Of a stretch of DNA of 64,000 nucleotides, positions 57,883 to 64,000 are shown piece by piece. Source of the stretch: Cognaticolwellia aestuarii (GTDB lineage: Bacteria > Pseudomonadota > Gammaproteobacteria > Enterobacterales > Alteromonadaceae); contig NZ_MUZV01000005.1 in the NCBI RefSeq assembly GCF_002000025.1, forward strand, positions 300,610 through 364,609. Reading direction: 5' to 3'. How positions within the stretch are numbered: the stretch's first letter is position 1; each line of letters starts with the position of its first letter. The translations under genes and the position numbers were made by a program. The notes under the pieces are model-generated. The model made no database searches. It saw only the letters and a program-made list of their open reading frames with translations, and had not been told where the DNA came from.

Positions 57883-60600
57883 TTAAATACCATTAATTGC
57901 CGCAACAGCTACCGCCGCATTATAAATAATCTGCGTAGCAGTTGACCATAGCGTTAAATCATTCATATATTCAGCGTCTAGTGGTACTACTATGGTATCT
58001 CCTGGTTTTAGTGCAGTATTTGCCGAACCGGCAAACCAGTTACTTTCTTCTACCATTTTGATACTACCATTGGCTGATATCACATAAATTCGTTCTTCAT
58101 CAGCGCGTTTTTTAGCTCCGCCACTTTGTATTATGTAATCTTCTGCTGTCATGGTTTCGTCGTATAAATGTGACGAACTTACTTGAACTTGGCCAATAAC
58201 ATTGATTGAATTTTTCTTTGTCGGCACATAAAGTACATCACCGCCTTCTAGTAATATTTCTTCACTTTTAGCTGCCATGATATTTGGTAAATTAATCACT
58301 AAACGCCCTACAGGCTCTAATTCTGTGATATCTGACAGCAATTTCTGGGCATCATCATAAGATGTAGACGTACCTTTTTCGGTTAACGATTTTGACGCCA
58401 TTTCAATGCGTAGGTCGCCAGCAAGTTTGACTAAGTTTTTCTGCTCTAATTCTTTTAATTGTTTTCGAGTAAATACCGAGGCATCGGGGTGGGCGTACTC
58501 CGTTAAACCACCAGCTTTAACAATTAAATCAGCTAATGTTTCACCACGACGAATGGTATATTTGCCAGGGAAAACAAATTCGCCACGCAATTCAACTACA
58601 TGGTTTTCACTCCAAGCGGGAATTTTATGAACATTTAAGCGATCTTTACTCTGTAACGCTATATTAGACTGCTTATCGCCATTTAACGCTAACCCTAGAT
58701 CTACGTTTAATGACAGCTTTGTTGCGCCGTTTTGATTAAAATCGTTTCGGGTAACTTCCGCTCGCGCTAAATATGCTGACTCTTTGACGCCGCCTGCTGC
58801 AGCAATTAAATCACTAACATTGGCATTTTTTACCAAAGGATAAACACCTGGAAACTTAACTTGGCCATCAACTTCAACTAATTGAATAGGCTGACCAGAA
58901 GCCCCTTGTTGTCGTAACTTTCTTAATACTGGCGCTAGCAAACGCTGACGAGAAAACAGTGCCATTTCACGAAGGTTCACCTCTTCATCTAGAACGCCAT
59001 TAGTCATTTTTACTAGCGATTGATTTGCTATACTTTCAGCTTCTGCGTCAGCGCTAATTTTTGATGATTTTAACTCACTCGTTCCATACTTTTTCCAAAA
59101 AGAATTTTCTTGATAGTAGCTTTTCGCTTGTTCTCGCTCTTTGGCAAATAATTGTTCCTGTGTAAAAGCTAATTCATCTAATGACATTTTTTCATCGATA
59201 TGTTTACTAACATTTGAAAATATTAATAATTTATCATTAGGTAATAAAACCAGATTATCAGCGCTGTCTTGAGGTGGATTTTCAAGAGCTTTAGCTAGGT
59301 TAAATTGTAATAACTCAATGTTTCTCGCCTTATCTTTTTGGCGAACAACTAAACCATAATTTAGATCAGCGTAAGGTAAAACGTGAGAGTTTAAAGTCGG
59401 TAATAAATCCGCTATTTTTATGCCTTTTTGCCACTGATATTTACCTGGTCGACTTACGGCACCAATAACAGTTATAGATTGTTCGTACACACCTGAACTT
59501 TCTAAAACACGAATATAGTCACCACTGTGTAATAATTGTTTACGTGCTTGCTCATCTGTTAAATCAATATTAACAATACTTCGCAAACTTTGGCTATTGT
59601 AGCGCTCTACAATTGTTGACTGAGGATAAGCTGATGGCAGCAAACCACCTGCCATAGCTAAAACATGATCAAAATTTTCACCTGTTTTTAATTCGTATAT
59701 TGCAGGGCGCCTAACCTCACCACGTATTGAAATACTCTTGCTTTGTGTCGGTATAAAGACCACATCACCAGAATGTAATAAAATATCACTTGATGAGTCA
59801 CCATGAATAAGTAAGTCGTACAGGTCAACTGTTTGAACTACTTTACCTGCTCGTTTAACGGTAATATTTCGCAATGAGCCAATATCACTGACGCCTCCGG
59901 CAGCAAAAATAGCATGAGTAACCGAGGATAATGAACTTAGTGTATACGGGCCGGGTTTGTAGGCTTCACCAAGAACAAAAATACGCATAGAACGTAACTC
60001 AGCTAAACTAACAACCACATTGACACCAATAATGCTTTGTTTAATTTTTTCAGCAAGAAATGTTTTCATTTCAGCAAAAGCTAAACCCACAATTTTCACT
60101 GGACCAATATTAGGAACTAAGACTGTACCTTCTCGGGTTATCGGTAAAACATATTCGGCATTTTCTTTCCCGTAGATTTGGATTGATAGTTGATCACCCA
60201 CACCCAGTATATATTTTTCAGGAATAGCGATATCCATAGCAGGTGTAAAAGTATTCGGGGCGTTAGCAAAAACATCCATGCCAAATCTTTCTAGCGGTTT
60301 AAATAATTCAGCGTCAGTTTCAAAAGCAGTGCTTTGTGGCTGATTTTCGGTACTTGCTTCAACCTTAGGTCTCGGTGAAATTGCAGTTGAAGACAATTGT
60401 GTTTGTTGATTATTAGAAGATACTTGCCCCATGACAGCATTTAAATCAACCCCCATACTTTGTGCTAAAGCTTGTTGTTGAGATTTAGGCAAGTTTTTAA
60501 ATTGTTCTATTTGTTGTGGCGATATTTGCGCCGAGAATGCGCTAAAAGATAAAACATAAATAGCGAGAATGCGGGTTAATTGACGAGTGAGATTAATCAT
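57883..60600 (-). CDS. WbfF/OtnA-like polysaccharide export protein with multiple SLBB domains (first copy)
   Basis: A 905-residue exported protein, first gene of the polysaccharide run. A signal peptide (1-24, ending AFSA) is followed by IEQFKNLPKSQQQALAQSMGVDLN. The export domain lies near 135-225 (YILGVGDQLSIQIYGKENAEYVLPITREGTVLVPNIGPV), then several SLBB units (GEVRRPAIYELKTGENFDHVLAMAGG; GAVSRPGKYQWQKG; GEFVFPGKYTIRRGETLADLIVKAGGL). The C-terminus LTLWSTATQIIYNAAVAVAAING is nearly the same as in the second copy. A charged helical insert lies near 470-545. AGGAAG about 11 bases before the ATG. No ops/JUMPstart sequence is seen upstream. Confidence 0.9.
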   Translation of the reverse strand: MINLTRQLTRILAIYVLSFSAFSAQISPQQIEQFKNLPKSQQQALAQSMGVDLNAVMGQVSSNNQQTQLSSTAISPRPKVEASTENQPQSTAFETDAELFKPLERFGMDVFANAPNTFTPAMDIAIPEKYILGVGDQLSIQIYGKENAEYVLPITREGTVLVPNIGPVKIVGLAFAEMKTFLAEKIKQSIIGVNVVVSLAELRSMRIFVLGEAYKPGPYTLSSLSSVTHAIFAAGGVSDIGSLRNITVKRAGKVVQTVDLYDLLIHGDSSSDILLHSGDVVFIPTQSKSISIRGEVRRPAIYELKTGENFDHVLAMAGGLLPSAYPQSTIVERYNSQSLRSIVNIDLTDEQARKQLLHSGDYIRVLESSGVYEQSITVIGAVSRPGKYQWQKGIKIADLLPTLNSHVLPYADLNYGLVVRQKDKARNIELLQFNLAKALENPPQDSADNLVLLPNDKLLIFSNVSKHIDEKMSLDELAFTQEQLFAKEREQAKSYYQENSFWKKYGTSELKSSKISADAEAESIANQSLVKMTNGVLDEEVNLREMALFSRQRLLAPVLRKLRQQGASGQPIQLVEVDGQVKFPGVYPLVKNANVSDLIAAAGGVKESAYLARAEVTRNDFNQNGATKLSLNVDLGLALNGDKQSNIALQSKDRLNVHKIPAWSENHVVELRGEFVFPGKYTIRRGETLADLIVKAGGLTEYAHPDASVFTRKQLKELEQKNLVKLAGDLRIEMASKSLTEKGTSTSYDDAQKLLSDITELEPVGRLVINLPNIMAAKSEEILLEGGDVLYVPTKKNSINVIGQVQVSSSHLYDETMTAEDYIIQSGGAKKRADEERIYVISANGSIKMVEESNWFAGSANTALKPGDTIVVPLDAEYMNDLTLWSTATQIIYNAAVAVAAINGI

Positions 60601-61219
60601 TTTAACGTATTTCTTCCTGTTGATACGTGAATAGAGCTTATATCGATTAAATTAATGAAGTAGCGTATTTATAACTACATTACGTCGGCATGAGCATAAA
60701 AAGTAATTATCGTATCGTTTTTTATTCATTCAATTTTTGATTATTATCAAATACTAAGAGAGTTTAACCGTAAATTTAAAGCGTGCTTTGATAACAACAC
60801 CTAAATTAAAAACAATAAGTAATTAATTTAAACTTCTTAAAAATAGTATTATTTATAAAGCGATAAAATAGCATCACCACTTATTAAACAACGATTAACA
60901 AGCCTAATTCACTTAACATTAATTTAAGCTAAAAATAAACATTGCTCAGTTTAACAGTAAGCTTACTGTCATTAAAGTAACTTTTAAGGCGGCGAAATAA
61001 TTATCGTTTAAAAAATAACAAAAAACACATAACTTTCCGCTCATAAATAAGAGATTAACCCGACAGACTTGCCTTTCAATGCTAGCAAAGGTATAAAACG
61101 GGCTGGCTAAAGCTATTTAACACAAATTTGCTCGACAAATTGCCGCATTGACCAGCATGCAGATCCAGCTGAATAATAATAATTATGATGTCGAGCATAC
61201 TCTTTAAAGGAATTTTTAA
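60601..61219. other. Gene-free divergent promoter region between the polysaccharide locus and the peptide transporter
   Basis: About 620 bases, AT-rich, with no ORF. It must carry the promoter of the whole polysaccharide run and of the transporter. The only clear structure is the palindrome at 60954-60969, listed separately. No ops element (GGCGGTAG) for RfaH is found on the minus strand. Confidence 0.5.
60954..60969. promoter_or_regulatory. Perfect 16-bp palindrome in the divergent region
   Basis: ACAGTAAGCTTACTGT is fully self-complementary and lies midway between the divergent starts (354 bases from one, 251 from the other). It is a candidate operator; the regulator is unknown. Confidence 0.4.
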
Positions 61220-62656
61220 ATGACAAAACCTACAACAGGCACTTTTTTCGGTCACCCGAAAGGACTGTTTCTTTTATTTGGTACTGAAATGTGGGAACGT
61301 TTCGGTTATTACGGTATGCGTGCCCTTTTGGTACTTTATTTGGTTGCCAGTGTTCAAGATGGTGGCTTCGGTTGGACTAATGCTGAAGCATTAAGTTTAT
61401 ACGGTACCTTTACCATGGCGGTGTACTTAACACCGGTAATTGGTGGCTGGCTAGCTGATAATTTTATCGGTCAACGTAAAGCGATTATCATTGGCGGTAT
61501 TATATTTTCATTAGGTTACTTTACTTTAGGTATTCCTAAATCCATGTTAGTTGGCATGGAAGAAACTGTTTTTTATATTGGTTTAACGCTAATTGTTATT
61601 GGTAACGGTTTATTTAAAGCTAATGTATCAAGCCTAGTAGGTGACTTATATGAAGATGGCGATCATCGCCGTGACGGTGCTTTCACTATTTTCTACATGG
61701 GTATCAACTTAGGCGCATTTTTAGCACCAATTACTGTCGGTGTTTTAGGTGAGCAAGTTAACTGGCATTACGGCTTTATTTTAGCGGGTTGTGGTATGCT
61801 TATCGGTTTATCTTTGCAATTACTTTTTGCTAAGAAATACCTCGGAGACATCGGTATTGAACCATCAGCAAAACGTACAGATGGCAAGCAAGAAGCGCAT
61901 GCTCCATTAACTTCTGAAGATTTCGATCGTATGAAAGTTATCTTAATCATGAGTATGTTCTCTGTGATTTTCTGGGCTGGTTTTGAACAAGCGGGTGGCT
62001 TATTTACTATCTACGCTTCTGACTTTACTGACCGTACTATTTTTGGCATGGAAGTGGCTGCTTCATCATTCCAATCGTTGAATGCAATGTTCATTATTAT
62101 GCTAGCACCTGTTGTGGCTTCTGTTTGGGTTAAAATGGGCTCGAATGAACCTACATCCCCTAAAAAGTTTGCGCTTGCGATGGTATTTCTAGCCTTAGGT
62201 TTCTTTGTTATGCTTTGGGCAACTATGGTTCAAGGTGGCGATGTAACGGTTAAAGTTAGCATGTTGTTCTTAGTGTTTGCTTACCTTTTCCATACCCTTG
62301 GTGAGTTATGTTTGTCGCCAATTGGTTTATCTATGGTAACGAAATTAGCACCACTTAAATTTACTTCATTATTGATGGGTATTTGGTTCTTCTTTACTGC
62401 TTTATCTAACTGGTTAGCTGCATTTATCGGCTCGTTTGTTGGTGAAGGACAAGAGATGGTCGACAACGCTGCTAACATTTTCATGGGCGTTGGTTCTGCA
62501 GCCTTAGTGACGGGTATTATTATCTTCTTATCTGCTGGTAAATTAGTGCAATGGATGCATGGCGCAGAAGGTGATGACTCTCATGGCCTTGAAGATAAAA
62601 TTGAAGAAGAAATTGCAGTTACAGGAACACATGAAGGTATTTCTGAAAAGCAATAA
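61220..62656 (+). CDS. POT-family proton-coupled oligopeptide transporter
   Basis: A 478-residue membrane protein with about 14 helices. EMWERFGYYGMRALLVLYL at residues 23-41 contains the proton-coupling ExxERF motif. GGWLADNFIGQRK near 75 follows, and FYMGINLGAFLAPI near 155 is the second PTR2 signature. It imports di- and tripeptides with protons, like DtpA/DtpB of E. coli. ATG with AAAGGAA eight bases upstream. It has no operon partner, and the stop is followed within nine bases by repeat locus G. A terminator lies about 450 bases further on, after the repeats. Confidence 0.93.
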   Translation: MTKPTTGTFFGHPKGLFLLFGTEMWERFGYYGMRALLVLYLVASVQDGGFGWTNAEALSLYGTFTMAVYLTPVIGGWLADNFIGQRKAIIIGGIIFSLGYFTLGIPKSMLVGMEETVFYIGLTLIVIGNGLFKANVSSLVGDLYEDGDHRRDGAFTIFYMGINLGAFLAPITVGVLGEQVNWHYGFILAGCGMLIGLSLQLLFAKKYLGDIGIEPSAKRTDGKQEAHAPLTSEDFDRMKVILIMSMFSVIFWAGFEQAGGLFTIYASDFTDRTIFGMEVAASSFQSLNAMFIIMLAPVVASVWVKMGSNEPTSPKKFALAMVFLALGFFVMLWATMVQGGDVTVKVSMLFLVFAYLFHTLGELCLSPIGLSMVTKLAPLKFTSLLMGIWFFFTALSNWLAAFIGSFVGEGQEMVDNAANIFMGVGSAALVTGIIIFLSAGKLVQWMHGAEGDDSHGLEDKIEEEIAVTGTHEGISEKQ

Positions 62657-62663
62657 AAAGCGC

Positions 62664-63085
62664 AGCTTTCAGTATTGAGCTTTCAGCTGTCAGTTAAAGA
62701 TATTAGCTGTAAGCTTTAAGTTTTAAGCTGTCAGTAAAAGGCTAGAACAAAACACATCCGTGTGGCACTTGTTTTTGTCTGATAGCTGATGGCTGATAGC
62801 TGACAGCTTTCAGTATTGAGCTTTCAGCTGTCAGTAAAAGATATTAGCTGTAAGCTTTAAGTTTTAAGTTTTAAGCTGTCAGTAAAAGGCTAGAACAAAA
62901 CACATCCGTGTGGCACTTGTTTTGTCTGATAGCTGATGGCTGATAGCTGACAGCTTTCAGTATTGAGCTTTCAGCTGTCAGTTAAAGATATTAGCTGTAA
63001 GTTTTAAGCTGTCAGTAAAAGACTAGAACAAAGCATTTCTGTGTGGCACTGGTTTTTGTCTGATAGCTGACAGCTTTTAACTTTG
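62664..63085 (+). repeat. Repeat locus G: three tandem nested palindromes after the peptide transporter
   Basis: Three units of about 140-155 bases start with AGCTTTCAGTATTGAGCTTT. The first two share the core ACACATCCGTGTGGCACTTG (near 62751 and 62899), which forms a CACA-TCCG-TGTG hairpin. The third core is changed to AGCATTTCTGTGTGGCACTG (near 63030). Arms are AGCTGTCAGTAAAAG and GTCTGATAGCTGA. The loop sequence differs from all other loci. Confidence 0.88.
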
Positions 63086-63106
63086 AACTATCTTTTAGCT
63101 TTTGTT

Positions 63107-63142
63107 AAAAACGAGTAATATTCAGTTATTACTCGTTTTTTT
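63107..63142 (+). terminator. Strong intrinsic terminator before the fau-like gene
   Basis: The perfect 14-bp stem AAAAACGAGTAATA / TATTACTCGTTTTT with a six-base loop is followed by more T. It ends transcription coming from the peptide transporter and repeat locus G. Confidence 0.9.
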
Positions 63143-63203
63143 ATAGCTGATTTTTATACATAACTTTTAACCCTAAACAGCACTTCGTCTGAGGAGTAAA
63201 GCT

Positions 63204-63851
63204 TTGAATGTTAAACTTTCTCAAAATTCTGCAAAAGATAATATTAAATCAAAAAATCAAAGAGATACGATCCGCCAACAAGTAAGGCAATTACGTCAAG
63301 ACTTAACTACCACACAGCAAACCGACGCTGCATTACAGCTATTAGCCCGCTTTAGTGTTGATAAAAAAATACTATCAGCCAATAGTATTGCCCTGTACCT
63401 TAGCAATGATGGCGAACTTGACACTGAAATATTGATTGAATGGTGCTGGCAACAAGGTAAGCAGGTTTATTTACCTGTTTTGCACCCTTTTGCTAAAGGA
63501 CATTTGCTTTTTTTACATTATGAGCGTCGAACTCCATTGGTGAACAATCGCTTTGGTATTGCTGAGCCTAAACTTGATGTGAGTAAAGTTATTGTGCCAC
63601 ATCAACTTGATATTATTTGTACGCCTCTAGTCGCTTTTGACCACTTAGGTGCACGCTTAGGCATGGGCGGAGGCTTTTACGATCGCACCTTAAGCCGTTG
63701 GCACCAACATCATCAACAGCAAAGTACCGTCAAACCCTACCCTATTGGTTTAGCGCATGACTGCCAACTTGTTGCTCCCTTACCTTCTGAGTCTTGGGAT
63801 ATTCCATTACCTGAAATAATCACTCCAAGCATGCATTATATATTTAATTAA
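63204..63851 (+). CDS. fau: 5-formyltetrahydrofolate cyclo-ligase
   Basis: A 215-residue ATP-dependent enzyme converting 5-formyl-THF to 5,10-methenyl-THF. SKNQRDTIRQQVRQLRQDL near the N-terminus, IALYLSNDGELDTEILI near 70 and the nucleotide-binding LGARLGMGGGFYDRTLSRW near 150 fit the family. The only usable start is TTG at 63204, with GAGGAG at 63191-63196, seven bases away; no in-frame ATG precedes the conserved region. In many gammaproteobacteria the 6S RNA gene lies just upstream, but here that position holds repeats and a terminator. Monocistronic as far as seen. Confidence 0.92.
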   Translation: MNVKLSQNSAKDNIKSKNQRDTIRQQVRQLRQDLTTTQQTDAALQLLARFSVDKKILSANSIALYLSNDGELDTEILIEWCWQQGKQVYLPVLHPFAKGHLLFLHYERRTPLVNNRFGIAEPKLDVSKVIVPHQLDIICTPLVAFDHLGARLGMGGGFYDRTLSRWHQHHQQQSTVKPYPIGLAHDCQLVAPLPSESWDIPLPEIITPSMHYIFN

Positions 63852-63854
63852 AGC

Positions 63855-63885
63855 TTGGTTTTTAAACTTTTTTGTTTGCTATAAT
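63855..63885 (+). promoter_or_regulatory. Likely sigma-70 promoter near the right edge
   Basis: TATAAT at 63880-63885 in the context TTTGCTATAATGCGCACC, with TTGGTT at 63855-63860 as a possible -35 (19-base spacing). The GCGC discriminator is typical of stable-RNA or growth-rate-controlled promoters. The product would lie beyond the window edge. Confidence 0.5.
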
Positions 63886-63918
63886 GCGCACCAAGAGAAA
63901 GTAGCCGTAAACTAAGAT

Positions 63919-64000
63919 CTTAGCTATAAGCTATCAGTTATTAGCTTTCAGAAAAATCAAAAGCCAACTCATGAGTGTGGTGCTTGTTTTACTGACAGCT
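63919..64000. repeat. Repeat locus H, cut by the window edge
   Basis: AGCTATAAGCTATCAG and AGCTTTCAGAAAAATC lead into a loop with the palindrome ACTCATGAGT and GTGTGGTGCTTG, then ACTGACAGCT. It is the same arm family with yet another core. The element continues past the window. Confidence 0.8.

Noticed and set aside
60601..61219. JUMPstart/ops element for RfaH before the polysaccharide genes
   Set aside because: No GGCGGTAG on the minus strand; GGCGGCGAAA on the plus strand does not match.
63086..63203. 6S RNA upstream of fau
   Set aside because: The interval holds a perfect terminator hairpin and too little sequence for a 180-base 6S RNA; no 6S-like central bubble structure is apparent.

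Overview
The window looks like the chromosome of an AT-rich marine gammaproteobacterium of the Alteromonadales, most like Colwellia or Thalassotalea. This rests on gene content: prmB-aroC, smrB/sixA, fadIJ, a MoxR-Bat operon, an ECF sigma factor paired with a DUF3379 protein, and large WbfF-like SLBB exporters. It also rests on close similarity of the housekeeping proteins to Shewanella and Vibrio type sequences. The genus is inference, because no rRNA gene is present. There is no phage, insertion sequence, CRISPR array, tRNA or rRNA.

Layout. 1-2.2 kb: the start of aroC, prmB, smrB and sixA. 2.5-10.0 kb: an M16 metallopeptidase and a 1528-residue ligand-sensing GGDEF-EAL protein. 10.1-10.9 kb: an unusual small-gene locus. 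It has a possible sigma-54 promoter, a 103-residue protein built from six identical GTKRTQVRI units, a coupled 34-residue peptide, a terminator, and a convergent 67-residue membrane protein. 11.1-14.6 kb: the fadIJ beta-oxidation operon behind a FadR-like palindrome. 14.8-21.9 kb: a six-gene MoxR-Bat operon (MoxR ATPase, DUF58, DUF4381, two VWA proteins, BatD). 22.2-23.4 kb: ECF sigma factor and membrane-bound DUF3379 partner. 23.8-27.1 kb: putP and an EAL-HDOD protein.

From 60.6 kb down to 27.2 kb every gene is on the minus strand. In transcription order this run holds: a WbfF-like exporter, a UDP-hexosamine dehydrogenase and 4-epimerase, a second WbfF-like exporter, Wzz, a WecA-type initiating transferase, WecB, Wzx, a nitroreductase-like protein, a pyruvyltransferase-like protein, Wzy, a fused double glycosyltransferase, rmlACDB, galU and pgi. 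Then come the sulfate-activation genes cysD-cysN-SLC13 permease-cysC, a DHH phosphoesterase and galE. The first part is a complete Wzy-dependent surface polysaccharide locus. It predicts a rhamnose- and acetamido-uronate-containing, possibly pyruvylated polymer. The central genes are visibly more AT-rich than their neighbours, as is usual for serotype-type regions.

61.2-63.9 kb (plus strand): a POT-family peptide transporter and 5-formyl-THF cyclo-ligase.

A second notable signal is a family of nested palindromic intergenic repeats, found at eight loci between 29.2 kb and the right edge and absent from the first 29 kb. All share arm words such as AGCTGTCAGT and AGCTTTCAGT. In the tandem loci each locus has its own loop sequence, amplified locally. 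At several genes the stop codon lies inside the repeat.
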